A DNA stretch of 51,355 bases from contig CACLGJ010000004.1 in NCBI GenBank assembly GCA_902606445.1, forward strand, positions 1 to 51,355. The letters run 5' to 3'. A program made the translations under genes and the position numbers. Positions within the stretch are counted from its first letter, which is position 1. The number at the start of each line of letters is the position of its first letter. Positions 7,294 to 16,907 of the stretch are shown here, one piece after another. Origin of the DNA: an uncultured Pelagibacteraceae bacterium. Its GTDB lineage: Bacteria; Pseudomonadota; Alphaproteobacteria; Pelagibacterales; Pelagibacteraceae. The notes under the pieces were generated by a model that was not told the origin of the DNA, did not search any database, and was given only the letters and a program-made list of their open reading frames with translations.

Positions 7294-8604
7294 TCACTTA
7301 TCAAATATTAACGGTCTACCCTCCGCATCACCTAATATTTTTCCATCTTTCATTTTAATTTTGCCGCTAATTATTGTTAAAACTGGAGTTCCTTTGAATT
7401 TAAAACCATGAAAAGGTGTCCAGCCACATTTACTTTCAATGTTTTCATTTTTAATCTCAATAGTTTTGTTCATATCCACAATTGTAAAGTCTGCATCATA
7501 ACCTTCTTTGATAAATCCTTTATTTTTAATACCAAAAATTTTAACAGGATTTTCACAAACAAAATTCATTAATTGATTTAATGATAATTTGCCCTGATTT
7601 ACATGATTTAACATTACTGGCATCAATGTTTGAACTCCTGGCATACCTGAGGGTGTGTTAGGATAAATTTTATCTTTATTTATTTTAAGGTGCGGGGCAT
7701 GATCAGATCCAATTGTATCATTATAATTATTTTTCACTGCGTACCATAATCTGTCGTAATGTGACTTATCTCTAAGGGGTGGATTCATTTGAGCATAAGT
7801 TCCAAGGTTGTCGTAACAATCTGGCGCATAGAGTGTTAAGTGTTGTGGAGTAATTTCAAATGTAATATTTCCCTTATGTTGAGATAAAAAATCAATTTCT
7901 TCCTTTGTTGTAATATGAAGTATATGAGCTTTTTTATTATACTTTTTGGCAATTCTCACAATTCTTCTAGTAGATGCAATTGCACATTCTACACTTCTCC
8001 AAATTGGGTGTGAATGAACATCTCCATCTTTGATTAATTTTTTGTTAATTTTTAAAATTGATTCATCCTCAGAATGAACTGCAACAACTTTCGATGCGTT
8101 TTGAAAAACCTTTTCTATATCATCTTCTTCAGCAACCAATAAATTACCAGTTGAAGATCCAACAAAAAGTTTTATTCCACAACATCCATCTAGGCCTTCT
8201 AATCTTGCTAAATCATCTAAATTTTCTGCTGTTGCTCCAAAATAAAAAGCATGGTTACAATACATTCTATTTTTAGCAAGATCTAACTTTCTTTGAAATT
8301 CTTTCATGTTAGATGTTGGTGGATTTGTATTAGGCATTTCAAAAACACTTGTAATACCTCCTGCAATTGCGGCTCTACTTCCAGAGTGAAGATCTTCTGT
8401 ATCAGTCGATCCAGGTTCTCTAAAATGTGTTTGTGTATCTATGCATCCTGGTAAAATAGTTTTGCCCTCTGCATTTACTATCTCAGTAGCTTCTCCCGAA
8501 ATTTGACCAATCTTATGAATTTTTCCATCTTTTATAGCAACATCGACATTTTTCAAATTTCCATCGATATAACATTGTCCATTTTTAATTATAAGATCTA
8601 ACAT
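7294..8604 (-). CDS. pyrC: Dihydroorotase (class I, QxH variant)
   Basis: This 436-residue amidohydrolase has a class I dihydroorotase layout: the entry motif with His60, Phe-Arg-Glu-Pro-Gly, Met-Pro-Asn-Thr-Asn-Pro-Pro-Thr, Lys145 in Gly-Ile-Lys-Leu-Phe (the carboxylated bridging lysine in related enzymes), His177, His230, and Asp301 in Gly-Ser-Asp-His-Ala-Pro-His. It closes carbamoyl aspartate to dihydroorotate in pyrimidine synthesis. The first metal His of the usual HxH is Gln58, as I recall for a PyrC group common in Bacteroidetes. Allantoinase or dihydropyrimidinase are less likely. The gene diverges from ygfZ with a 43-base spacer. The carAB genes that feed this pathway lie at the far end of the window. 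Confidence 0.85.
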   Translation of the reverse strand: MLDLIIKNGQCYIDGNLKNVDVAIKDGKIHKIGQISGEATEIVNAEGKTILPGCIDTQTHFREPGSTDTEDLHSGSRAAIAGGITSVFEMPNTNPPTSNMKEFQRKLDLAKNRMYCNHAFYFGATAENLDDLARLEGLDGCCGIKLFVGSSTGNLLVAEEDDIEKVFQNASKVVAVHSEDESILKINKKLIKDGDVHSHPIWRSVECAIASTRRIVRIAKKYNKKAHILHITTKEEIDFLSQHKGNITFEITPQHLTLYAPDCYDNLGTYAQMNPPLRDKSHYDRLWYAVKNNYNDTIGSDHAPHLKINKDKIYPNTPSGMPGVQTLMPVMLNHVNQGKLSLNQLMNFVCENPVKIFGIKNKGFIKEGYDADFTIVDMNKTIEIKNENIESKCGWTPFHGFKFKGTPVLTIISGKIKMKDGKILGDAEGRPLIFDK

Positions 8605-8647
8605 TTATGAAAAAAGTTATTATATTATAAATATAAATCAATCAAAT

Positions 8648-9538
8648 ATGAATTTTAAAAATGTTTACATTTTAGATGATAGAGCAATTCTTTACATTAA
8701 TGGTGAAGATGTCAGAGAGTTTCTTCAAAATCTCATCACTAACAACATAGATAAAGTAAATGAAAATAACAGTTGTTTTACTTCTTTGTTAACACCTCAG
8801 GGTAAATTTTTATATGAATTTATAATTATTAAACATAAGACTGGATATCTAATAGATTGTGAGAAATCCCAAGTAGATGGGTTATATAAACAGCTCAATA
8901 TTTATAAATTAAGATCAAAAGTTGAAATTCTAAACCTTAGCAACGAATTTGTAGTAGCTGCATTTTCATATGATAAATTTTTAACTTTTGATGGAGTTAA
9001 AGATAATCCTGGGTTTACTTTAAAGTACAGAGAAGATTCAATTCTCTTAGACCCAAGAAATAAATTATTAGGTGCAAGATTAATTATTAATTTAGAAAAG
9101 CTTTATTTATCTCTAAAAAAATTAGATTTGCACGATGCTGATTTGAAAGAATATTATACTTTAAGCCATAAACTTGGGGTAGTCCCTAAAGATTTAAATA
9201 AGTTGCAAAATAAATTATTTGGAATTGAGTGTAACTATGAAGAGTTAAATGGAATAGACTTTAAAAAAGGTTGTTTTGTAGGTCAAGAAAATACTGCAAG
9301 AATAAAATTAAAAAACAAACTTTCAAAAAGACTATTTCCAATAAATTTGATTAATGGAAAATTGTATGAAGGTGAAAGTATTTACAATAAAGATATTGAA
9401 ATCGGTAAGGTGTTAATTAATGAAGAATATCCATTTGCACTTATTAAATATCTGGACAAAAATTTTGAAGAAAATATAGAATTTAAAACAAAAGAGGCGG
9501 CTATTAAAATAAAAAAACCTGATTGGATTGATGGATAA
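8648..9538 (+). CDS. ygfZ: YgfZ/GcvT-like folate-binding protein for Fe-S cluster maintenance
   Basis: This 296-residue protein has the diagnostic Lys-Gly-Cys-Phe-Val-Gly-Gln-Glu motif, with its cysteine at about residue 209, of the YgfZ/IBA57 family. The overall GcvT-like fold includes the early Leu-Gln-Asn-Leu-Ile-Thr-Asn and Leu-Leu-Thr-Pro-Gln-Gly-Lys segments. Family members use tetrahydrofolate in assembling or repairing [4Fe-4S] proteins, and influence tRNA thio-modification. Downstream lies NadA, itself a [4Fe-4S] enzyme, though a tRNA on the other strand intervenes. It diverges from pyrC. Confidence 0.9.
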   Translation: MNFKNVYILDDRAILYINGEDVREFLQNLITNNIDKVNENNSCFTSLLTPQGKFLYEFIIIKHKTGYLIDCEKSQVDGLYKQLNIYKLRSKVEILNLSNEFVVAAFSYDKFLTFDGVKDNPGFTLKYREDSILLDPRNKLLGARLIINLEKLYLSLKKLDLHDADLKEYYTLSHKLGVVPKDLNKLQNKLFGIECNYEELNGIDFKKGCFVGQENTARIKLKNKLSKRLFPINLINGKLYEGESIYNKDIEIGKVLINEEYPFALIKYLDKNFEENIEFKTKEAAIKIKKPDWIDG

Positions 9539-9548
9539 TAGTTAAATT

Positions 9549-9634
9549 TGGTGCGGTCGGAGAGACTTGAACTCTCATGGACTAGGTCCACACGGCCCTC
9601 AACCGTGCCTGTCTACCAATTTCAGCACGACCGC
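9549..9634 (-). tRNA. tRNA-Leu (anticodon GAG)
   Basis: The minus strand folds into a class II tRNA. The acceptor stem is 9628-9634 with 9553-9559, the anticodon stem CACGG/CCGTG encloses loop TTGAGGG (anticodon GAG), a long variable arm is present, and the T-loop is GTTCAAGTC. CCA is encoded (9549-9551). A promoter with good spacing lies just upstream. Confidence 0.95.
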
Positions 9635-9644
9635 ATTGTGTGTC

Positions 9645-9673
9645 ATAATAAGTGAATGACAATCATCTTTCAA
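9645..9673 (-). promoter_or_regulatory. Promoter of tRNA-Leu
   Basis: On the minus strand TTGAAA (9668-9673) and TATTAT (9645-9650) are spaced by 17 bases. The -10 lies 10 bases before the tRNA 5' end at 9634. It overlaps the leader of the divergent nadA gene. Confidence 0.6.
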
Positions 9674-9689
9674 ATTGGTAAAAAATGAC

Positions 9690-10679
9690 ATGGAATTTAC
9701 ACAAGAAGTCCGTAAAGCAACAGATCCAATTTATCAAAAGATATCAAAGGTTATGCCTGAGATTGAGTGGTCAGTGCATGCTCCTTACATTCATAAAATT
9801 AATAAATTAAAAAAAGAAAAAAATGCAGTTATTCTTGCTCACAACTATCAAACTCCAGAAATCTATCATGGTATAGCAGATTTTTCTGCGGACTCTTTAG
9901 CGCTTGCAGTTGAAGCATCAAAAACTTCTGCAGATATAATTGTGATGGCTGGAGTTCATTTCATGGCTGAGACAGCAAAATTAATGAGTCCTAATAAAAA
10001 AGTTTTATTACCAGACATGAAAGCAGGTTGTTCTTTGTCGTCATCTATTACAGGCAAAGATGTAAGACTTTTAAAAGAAAAATATCCAGGGGTTCCTGTG
10101 GTTTCATATGTCAATACATCAGCAGATGTAAAAGCAGAAACAGATGTATGTTGTACTTCTGCTAATGCTGTAAAAATTGTTAAATCACTGGGAGTTAAAA
10201 AAGTAATTTTTTTACCTGATGATTATTTAGCGAAATATGTTGCCTCTCAAACAGATGTTGAAATTATTGCGTGGAAAGGCATTTGCATGGTTCATGATAA
10301 ATTTAATGAAAAAGAAATTAATGATATTAGAGATAAAAATCCTGGAATTAAAATTATAGCTCATCCAGAATGTCCTCCCGAAGTTATCAAGGCAAGTGAT
10401 TTTGCTGGTTCAACTTCAGGAATGATTAATTACGTAAAAGATAATCAACCCAAAAAAGTTATGATGGTCACTGAATGTTCAATGAGTGATAATATTCAAG
10501 TAGAAAATCCAAATGTTGAATTTGTTAGACCATGCAATCTCTGCCCACATATGAAAAGAATAACTTTACCAAAAATCTTAGACTGTTTAGAGAATGAAAC
10601 TGGTGAAATTATTATGGATCATGAGACAATCAATAAAGCAAGATTGTCAGTAGAAAAAATGGTTGCTATTGGTAGATAG
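9690..10679 (+). CDS. nadA: Quinolinate synthase A
   Basis: This approximately 329-residue enzyme condenses iminoaspartate with dihydroxyacetone phosphate to quinolinate, the first dedicated step of NAD synthesis. Three homologous repeats of the NadA fold are visible. They include Leu-Ala-His-Asn-Tyr-Gln, Phe-Met-Ala-Glu-Thr-Ala-Lys, the Gly-Cys-Ser-Leu segment, [13 protein letters not shown] and Arg-Pro-Cys-Asn-Leu-Cys-Pro. Three cysteines in such positions hold the [4Fe-4S] cluster. I prefer the ATG at 9690 over a TTG at 9675 because family members begin near Met-Glu-Phe. nadC follows six bases after the stop. No nadB is in the window. Confidence 0.95.
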   Translation: MEFTQEVRKATDPIYQKISKVMPEIEWSVHAPYIHKINKLKKEKNAVILAHNYQTPEIYHGIADFSADSLALAVEASKTSADIIVMAGVHFMAETAKLMSPNKKVLLPDMKAGCSLSSSITGKDVRLLKEKYPGVPVVSYVNTSADVKAETDVCCTSANAVKIVKSLGVKKVIFLPDDYLAKYVASQTDVEIIAWKGICMVHDKFNEKEINDIRDKNPGIKIIAHPECPPEVIKASDFAGSTSGMINYVKDNQPKKVMMVTECSMSDNIQVENPNVEFVRPCNLCPHMKRITLPKILDCLENETGEIIMDHETINKARLSVEKMVAIGR

Positions 10680-10685
10680 CTTTTT

Positions 10686-11519
10686 GTGTCAAAAATAAAA
10701 CTTAGTGAAAATTTTATAAGAAATACTGTCAAGCTTGCACTTAATGAAGATTTATTTCCATCTGGAGATATAACTTCAAATCTTGTTGAAAATAATAAAA
10801 TAATAAAAATAAAATTAATATCTAATCAGGACGCTGTAGTTGGTGGTCTTTTATTTGCAAAACATGCTTTTTCATTAATTGATAAAAAAATAAAATTCAT
10901 TATTAAAAAAAAAGATGGTTCTTCTGTAAAAAAAAATACTTTGATTGCTACAGTTCAAGGAAAAGCACAAAATATACTAATTGCTGAGAGAGTTGCTTTG
11001 AATTATTTGTCTCATATTTCAGGAATTGCGACTAAAACAAACCAGTTTGTTAAATTGGCTGGTAAAAAATGTAAAATCTGTTGCACACGTAAAACAATTC
11101 CAAACTTAAGAGTAATTCAAAAATATGCTGTAAAACTAGGCGGAGGAACTAACCATAGATTTAATTTAAGTGATGAATATTTAATTAAAGACAATCATAT
11201 AGGTTCCTCAAATATAAAAAAGTTGGTCTCTTTGGCTATTAAAAATAAGAAGGGAAAAAAAATAACTGTAGAAGTTGATAATTTGAAACAACTTAAACAA
11301 ATAATAGGTCTCAAATTCAATACTGTTTTATTTGATAATATGAGTATTAAAAATTTAAAAGCAGGTGTTAAGATTGCAAAGAAATATTATGAAACTGAAG
11401 CCTCGGGAAATGTTACAATTAAAAAAGTAAAATTAATTGCAGCTACTGGCGTAGATAGAATTTCAGTAGGGACTATCACCCACAGCGTTCCTGCTGTAGA
11501 TCTAAAATTAGAAATTTAA
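10686..11519 (+). CDS. nadC: Quinolinate phosphoribosyltransferase (carboxylating)
   Basis: This 277-residue protein converts quinolinate and PRPP to nicotinate mononucleotide. Visible family signatures include the N-terminal Asp-Leu-Phe-Pro-Ser-Gly-Asp-Ile-Thr-Ser, Ala-Glu-Arg-Val-Ala-Leu-Asn-Tyr-Leu-Ser-His, Cys-Thr-Arg-Lys-Thr-Ile-Pro, the Gly-Gly-Gly-Thr-Asn-His-Arg substrate loop, Lys-Asp-Asn-His-Ile, Glu-Val-Asp-Asn and the final Asp-Arg-Ile-Ser-Val-Gly. The start is a GTG six bases after nadA, with no clear ribosome site, suggesting coupling to nadA translation. Its end overlaps the converging MazG-like gene by four bases. Confidence 0.95.
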   Translation: MSKIKLSENFIRNTVKLALNEDLFPSGDITSNLVENNKIIKIKLISNQDAVVGGLLFAKHAFSLIDKKIKFIIKKKDGSSVKKNTLIATVQGKAQNILIAERVALNYLSHISGIATKTNQFVKLAGKKCKICCTRKTIPNLRVIQKYAVKLGGGTNHRFNLSDEYLIKDNHIGSSNIKKLVSLAIKNKKGKKITVEVDNLKQLKQIIGLKFNTVLFDNMSIKNLKAGVKIAKKYYETEASGNVTIKKVKLIAATGVDRISVGTITHSVPAVDLKLEI

Positions 11520-11887
11520 TTTACAAATTTTGAAAGATCAGGTTTAAAATAGTTGGGACCTTTCATAACTTTTCCTGACTCATTATAAATTGGTTTTCCA
11601 TTTTCATCCAATTTACTCATATTTGAATTTTGAACCTCCTCAAAACACTTGTCTAAATCAATGCCAAATGCATGCCCTGCTCCATAAGTAACATACAAGA
11701 TATCTGTAAGTGCGTCTGCTACCTCTAGTAAATCATTATTATTCATAGCCTCAGTAAGCTCCTCAAGTTCCTCTTTAATAAGATCGATCCTTAGTTTATT
11801 GATTTTATCTGTACTAAATGCAGGTTTATCCTTTACCTCCTGACCAAAAGTTTTCATGAAAGTTCCAACCTTACTAAAATTTGACAT
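11516..11887 (-). CDS. MazG-like nucleoside triphosphate pyrophosphohydrolase
   Basis: This 123-residue all-alpha protein has the MazG/PRA-PH metal-binding pattern: a Glu-Glu-Leu-Glu-Glu cluster at 39-43 and Glu55-x2-Asp58-x3-Asp62 on the next helix. Such enzymes split NTPs or related phosphoribosyl compounds to the monophosphate and pyrophosphate, often as house-cleaning. The C-terminal part (Asp-Glu-Asn-Gly-Lys-Pro-Ile...Gly-Pro-Asn-Tyr-Phe-Lys-Pro) resembles small stand-alone phosphoribosyl-ATP-pyrophosphohydrolase-like proteins of bacteria and phage. A good AGGAG ribosome site precedes the ATG. It diverges from fumC. The substrate is not predictable. Confidence 0.8.
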   Translation of the reverse strand: MSNFSKVGTFMKTFGQEVKDKPAFSTDKINKLRIDLIKEELEELTEAMNNNDLLEVADALTDILYVTYGAGHAFGIDLDKCFEEVQNSNMSKLDENGKPIYNESGKVMKGPNYFKPDLSKFVN

Positions 11888-11953
11888 ATTGCTCCTGTAA
11901 GTTTTATAAAATTAATGTATATTTATAATAATTTATTAATTACTTGTTAATCA

Positions 11954-13342
11954 ATGAAATTAAGAAAAGAATTCGATAGCATTGGCTCAATAAATGTTCC
12001 TGGTGATAAATATTGGGGAGCTTCAACACAAAGATCAAAAAAATATTTTGATATTGGTGAGTTTTTAGTCAGACCAGTTTTAATCAGATCAATAGCTATT
12101 ATTAAAAAAGCTGCTGCAATAGTTCATGGTAAAGAAAAACAAATCCTACCACAAATTTCAAAAGCTATCATAAAAGCATCCAATGAAGTTATATCTGGTA
12201 AATTAGATGAGCATTTTCCTTTAAAAGTTTGGCAAACAGGATCTGGAACTCAAACAAATATGAACGTTAATGAAGTTATAGCAAACAGAGCAATTGAAAT
12301 TTTAGGTGGTAAAAAAGGTTCCAAAAAACCTGTACACCCTAATGATCATGTCAATAAATCTCAATCTACTAATGATGTTTTTCCTACTGCGATGCATATT
12401 GCTATTGCAAGTGAAACTAAAAATAAACTATTACCATCTTTAGAATTATTAAATAAAGAATTAAAAAAGAAAGTTTCTCAATTTAGGAATATAGTTAAAG
12501 TTGGAAGAACTCATCTTCAAGATGCAACTCCTTTATCTTTAGGACAAGAATTTTCAGGATATCAATCACAATTAGATAACTGTATTTTTAGAATTAAAAA
12601 TGCCTTAAATGAAATTTATTTTCTTGCACAAGGTGGTACGGCAGTTGGAACTGGAATTAATAGTAAAAAAGGTTTTGATAAAAAGGTTATCAATGAAATT
12701 AAAAAAATTACTAAAGTCCCTTTTAAACCAACTAAAAATAAATTTGCAGCTTTGGCGGCACATGATGAAATTGTAAATTTTTCAGGTACTTTAAATACTA
12801 CTGCAGTTTGTTTAATGAAAATTGCCAATGATATTAGATTTCTAGGATCTGGCCCAAGGGCTGGATATGGAGAATTAGTATTGCCTGAAAACGAACCTGG
12901 GTCATCTATAATGCCAGGTAAAGTAAATCCAACTCAATGTGAAGCTGTAACTATGGTTTGTGTAAAAGTAATTGGTAATCACAATGGAATTACAATGGCA
13001 GGATCACATGGACATTTTGAATTAAATGTTTTTAAACCACTTATTGCCCATAATGTTTTGCAATCTATTGATTTAATTGCTGATAGTTCAAAAAATTTTG
13101 CCTTATATTGTGTTAAAAATATTAAGGTAGACAGAAAAAAAATCCAGAGTCACTTGGAAAACTCTTTAATGCTTGTTACGGCTCTAGCACCTCACATAGG
13201 ATATGACAATGCTGCAAAAATTGCAAAAAAAGCACTAAAAAATGGCACTACTTTAAAAACAGAAACATTAAAAACAGGATTAATTAATGAAAAGGAATAT
13301 AAAAAAATTGTTGATCCAAAGAAAATGATTAGCCCGAGCTAA
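11954..13342 (+). CDS. fumC: Fumarate hydratase, class II
   Basis: This 462-residue, iron-free fumarase interconverts fumarate and malate in the TCA cycle. It has Lys-Tyr-Trp-Gly-Ala-Ser-Thr-Gln near the start, the [13 protein letters not shown] segment, Thr-His-Leu-Gln-Asp-Ala-Thr-Pro, and the superfamily signature [11 protein letters not shown] near residues 316-326. Length is normal. The 3' end overlaps the converging AsmA-like gene by 14 bases. The 66-base spacer shared with the divergent MazG-like gene carries its promoter. Confidence 0.97.
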   Translation: MKLRKEFDSIGSINVPGDKYWGASTQRSKKYFDIGEFLVRPVLIRSIAIIKKAAAIVHGKEKQILPQISKAIIKASNEVISGKLDEHFPLKVWQTGSGTQTNMNVNEVIANRAIEILGGKKGSKKPVHPNDHVNKSQSTNDVFPTAMHIAIASETKNKLLPSLELLNKELKKKVSQFRNIVKVGRTHLQDATPLSLGQEFSGYQSQLDNCIFRIKNALNEIYFLAQGGTAVGTGINSKKGFDKKVINEIKKITKVPFKPTKNKFAALAAHDEIVNFSGTLNTTAVCLMKIANDIRFLGSGPRAGYGELVLPENEPGSSIMPGKVNPTQCEAVTMVCVKVIGNHNGITMAGSHGHFELNVFKPLIAHNVLQSIDLIADSSKNFALYCVKNIKVDRKKIQSHLENSLMLVTALAPHIGYDNAAKIAKKALKNGTTLKTETLKTGLINEKEYKKIVDPKKMISPS

Positions 13343-14843
13343 TAACTCTAAAAAAATCTCTGATTGTGTTTTTTATAGTAACTTTATTAAAAAAATCTTT
13401 TTCCTTAGAATTAAGATCGTTCAAAAATTGACTTAAAATTTCTTTGTTCACTCCATCAATTTCTAATTGGTTTAATTCAAATAAATTATTATCTAAATTA
13501 AATACAAAACTTGAATTAATTCGATCTATATTTTTTCTATAATTTCTTTTGATTTGAAAATACGAATAAAAATTTTGCATATTCTTAAAATCCATAATTA
13601 TATCACCAATAAATTTGAGTTGATCATTATCTACAATCAAATTGACATCTCTAAAATTGAAAATTACAGAATCTTTAAAAATAAAATTTAAATTTGAAAT
13701 AAAGATTACCCCTTCTTCAAATTGAATGTCAAACTTTACTGCACCAACATGTTTTAAATCATCTAAATTATTTATGATAACACTTATTTTGCCATTTAAA
13801 TTTATATTATTCAATATTTCCGATTTAAAAAGATTTACTATTATAGAATCTTCATCAAAGATTTTTTTGATTTGAAGGTTTTTAAATTCTAGATTAGATG
13901 AAAGAAAAAATGGCTTAATATTAATTTCGCCTTTAATATTTCTATCAGTTGCTGCATAAGTTAAATTTTTATTTTTTAAATTATAATTTACTGTTTCCCT
14001 ATTATTTATAAAATTTAATTTTAATTCTCCAGCAATTTCATTACTCTTATAATTTAGGTTATTTTCAATTTTTAATTTAATAGAATTAAGATTAATTTCA
14101 GTAAAAATATTTTTATTTGTTAAATCATGTCTTGATAAAAAATTAACTGGTAAATTAAATACATTTAGCTTTGTCTTAACTTCATTTAAAAAATCTTCAA
14201 AGAATAAATAGTTTAATCTTTTTATATCAGCCAAAAAAATTACTTCATCATATTGATCTAAATAAAAAAATTTACTATCTATAAAATCTATGTTTTGATT
14301 TGTTGTGTTATTGTTAAGTAAATCAAAAAAAAAATTTAATTTCGATTTATCTATTTTAAATTTTGTCCCCTTGAAAATTGTATTTTTGGTATCAATATTA
14401 TCAAAATTTAAAAAATCGCTTATGGATAAAAAAAATCTAGTATTTTCTGATTTAGATATGATTTTATTTCCATAAATAATTTCAATATTCTTTGATGAAA
14501 AATTAGGTTTTGGAAATAAATTATATTGAAGATTTTCATTTAATTCTATCTCAAAATTATATCTTTGTAATATTTGATTTTCTATATGAGCTTTGATTTT
14601 ATTTTTATCATAAAAAGAAGGTAACGAAAAATAAACAACTATAGCAAGAAATATTGATATTAAACCAATAAATATATTTCTTTTAGTTGTCCCTCTTGAT
14701 GCGTTAAAATATTTCTTTTTGACAATATTCCAACCCTTAACAATACTCCATCCTCTAAAGAGATTAAAAAAACTTTCTATTCTGTCGGTTATTGATAATA
14801 CTAATTTAGTAAATTTTTTATAAAATAATTTTTTTTTAAACAT
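13329..14843 (-). CDS. AsmA-like inner-membrane-anchored envelope protein
   Basis: This 504-residue protein has a basic cytosolic N-terminus, one membrane helix at about 56-75, and a long beta-rich, Asn/Phe/Ile-rich periplasmic domain. The segment just after the helix ([16 protein letters not shown]) resembles the AsmA/TamB-type N-terminal module. Such proteins are repeating-beta-groove lipid-transfer candidates between the membranes. Sequence conservation is low and the call rests on topology plus this short region. It overlaps fumC convergently and diverges from uvrD with a 29-base spacer. Confidence 0.6.
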   Translation of the reverse strand: MFKKKLFYKKFTKLVLSITDRIESFFNLFRGWSIVKGWNIVKKKYFNASRGTTKRNIFIGLISIFLAIVVYFSLPSFYDKNKIKAHIENQILQRYNFEIELNENLQYNLFPKPNFSSKNIEIIYGNKIISKSENTRFFLSISDFLNFDNIDTKNTIFKGTKFKIDKSKLNFFFDLLNNNTTNQNIDFIDSKFFYLDQYDEVIFLADIKRLNYLFFEDFLNEVKTKLNVFNLPVNFLSRHDLTNKNIFTEINLNSIKLKIENNLNYKSNEIAGELKLNFINNRETVNYNLKNKNLTYAATDRNIKGEINIKPFFLSSNLEFKNLQIKKIFDEDSIIVNLFKSEILNNINLNGKISVIINNLDDLKHVGAVKFDIQFEEGVIFISNLNFIFKDSVIFNFRDVNLIVDNDQLKFIGDIIMDFKNMQNFYSYFQIKRNYRKNIDRINSSFVFNLDNNLFELNQLEIDGVNKEILSQFLNDLNSKEKDFFNKVTIKNTIRDFFRVISSG

Positions 14844-14872
14844 GAAATTAGTCTTATAAATAAATAATCAGA

Positions 14873-16906
14873 ATGGTAAACTTAGAATATCTTAAAAACT
14901 TAAATGATTCTCAAACTGAAGCTGTTACTTATCTTGAGGGTCCACTATTAATTGTAGCAGGTGCTGGCTCAGGCAAGACTAAAGTTCTAACAAGTCGAAT
15001 TGCACATATAATTAGGGAAAAAAAAGCTTATGCTAATCAGATATTAGCAGTAACCTTTACCAATAAAGCTGCCAAAGAAATGCAATCTAGAGTGAGCAAA
15101 ATACTTGGTAAAAGCGCTACCGGATTATCTTGGCTTGGAACTTTTCATTCAATATGTGCAAAACTATTAAGAAAACATGCTAGTGCTGTAAATTTAAATT
15201 CAAATTTTACAATAATTGATACTGATGATCAGATTAGATTAATTAAAAACATTTGTAAGGCAGAAAATATAGATATTAAACAACTTGCACCAAGATATAT
15301 TCTTACCATAATTGATAAATGGAAAAATAAAGGGCAGTACCCAAATGAAGTAACAATAAATAATAAAGATATTTACGAAAAAAATATTTTACCTGTTTAT
15401 AAAATTTATCAAAAAAAACTTACTGATCTGAATGCTTGTGATTTTGGTGACTTAATTTTACATGTGGTAAAAATATTAGAAAAAAATTCAGATATTAGAG
15501 AAATATATTCAAGAAACTTTAAATACATCTTGGTAGATGAATATCAAGATACTAATTACATTCAAAGCAGATGGTTAAATCTATTAGCAGAAAAAAATAA
15601 AAATCTTTGTTGTGTTGGGGACGATGATCAATCTATTTATAGTTGGCGCGGTGCTGAAATTAAAAATTTTTTAGATTTCGACAAAATTTATAATAACACC
15701 AAAGTAATCAGACTTGAACAAAATTATCGATCTACTCAAAACATTTTAACTGTTGCATCGCAATTAATCTCCAATAATCAAAATAGAGTTGGTAAAAATT
15801 TAAAAAGTACTATGGAGGAAGGAGACTTAATAAATTTAAATTGTTACAAAAATGGAAAAGATGAGGCTATTGGAATATCAGATGAAGTTGAAAAAATTAA
15901 AAAAAAATATTCACTCAATAATATTGCTATTCTAGTTAGAGCAATATTTCAAACTAGAGAGTTTGAGGAAAGATTTTTAAAAATTGGATTACCATATAGA
16001 ATATTAGGTGGAACTAAATTTTATGAAAGAGCTGAAATCAAAGATTGTGTTGCTTATTTAAGAATTATTCATCAACATAGAGATGATCTTGCTTTTGAAA
16101 GAATAGTAAATAATCCAAAAAGAGCTATTGGAGATAGTACCCTAAAACAAATATATGAATTTGCAAAGAAGAATTCTACAAGTCTTGAATTCGCTTCAAA
16201 AAAAATGATTGAACAAAATATGATTAAACCAAAAACAAAAGTAGGACTTTCGATTTTTTTAAACTCTCTTTCAAAATGGAGAAATGATTTAGAGATAAAA
16301 AAAACTAATCATGTAAAATTATTACAAATTGTATTAGACGAGTCTGGCTACTCAGCAATGTTGAAAAATAAAAAAGATATTGAAAATGAAAATCGACTTG
16401 AAAATATAAAAGAATTATTAAGTGCGATGAAAGAATTTGATAATCTCGAGAGTTTTTTAGAACATGTTTCCTTGGCCACAGCAATTGATCAAGACTGGGA
16501 TGGGCAAAAAGTGAATATGATGACTATGCATGGATCTAAAGGCCTAGAATTTGACGTGGTATTTTTACCTGGATGGGAAGAAGGGCTATTTCCTCATCAA
16601 AAATCGATAGAAGAAAAAGGTCAAAATGGATTAGAAGAAGAAAGAAGGTTGGCATACGTTGGTATTACTAGAGCAAAAAAGAAGGCATCAATTTCTTTTT
16701 CAATGAATAGATTCTATCAAGGTGACTGGATTGATAGTATGGCATCAAGATTTATAGACGAGCTACCTAACGATTATCTAGATAAAAACTCAGTTTTTGA
16801 TGAAGACAAAAATGAGATAGAAGATTTTGAATTTAACCAAGATTTTGAAATTGAAAATGAAACTAGAAGCCCTGGTTGGATGAGGTATCAAAAGAGAATA
16901 AAATAA
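14873..16906 (+). CDS. uvrD: UvrD/PcrA-family superfamily I DNA helicase
   Basis: This 677-residue 3'-5' DNA helicase has the Q-motif region Leu-Asn-Asp-Ser-Gln, Walker A Gly-Ala-Gly-Ser-Gly-Lys-Thr at 30-36, motif Ia Thr-Phe-Thr-Asn-Lys-Ala-Ala, motif II Asp-Glu-Tyr-Gln-Asp-Thr, motif III Gly-Asp-Asp-Asp-Gln-Ser-Ile-Tyr-Ser-Trp-Arg-Gly-Ala, motif IV Gln-Asn-Tyr-Arg-Ser, motif V Thr-Met-His-Gly-Ser-Lys-Gly-Leu-Glu and motif VI Val-Gly-Ile-Thr-Arg-Ala-Lys. It unwinds DNA in nucleotide excision and mismatch repair and clears recombinase filaments. The tail after about residue 630 is acidic and shorter than the E. coli one. pepP starts one base after its stop. Confidence 0.95.
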   Translation: MVNLEYLKNLNDSQTEAVTYLEGPLLIVAGAGSGKTKVLTSRIAHIIREKKAYANQILAVTFTNKAAKEMQSRVSKILGKSATGLSWLGTFHSICAKLLRKHASAVNLNSNFTIIDTDDQIRLIKNICKAENIDIKQLAPRYILTIIDKWKNKGQYPNEVTINNKDIYEKNILPVYKIYQKKLTDLNACDFGDLILHVVKILEKNSDIREIYSRNFKYILVDEYQDTNYIQSRWLNLLAEKNKNLCCVGDDDQSIYSWRGAEIKNFLDFDKIYNNTKVIRLEQNYRSTQNILTVASQLISNNQNRVGKNLKSTMEEGDLINLNCYKNGKDEAIGISDEVEKIKKKYSLNNIAILVRAIFQTREFEERFLKIGLPYRILGGTKFYERAEIKDCVAYLRIIHQHRDDLAFERIVNNPKRAIGDSTLKQIYEFAKKNSTSLEFASKKMIEQNMIKPKTKVGLSIFLNSLSKWRNDLEIKKTNHVKLLQIVLDESGYSAMLKNKKDIENENRLENIKELLSAMKEFDNLESFLEHVSLATAIDQDWDGQKVNMMTMHGSKGLEFDVVFLPGWEEGLFPHQKSIEEKGQNGLEEERRLAYVGITRAKKKASISFSMNRFYQGDWIDSMASRFIDELPNDYLDKNSVFDEDKNEIEDFEFNQDFEIENETRSPGWMRYQKRIK

Positions 16907-16907
16907 A

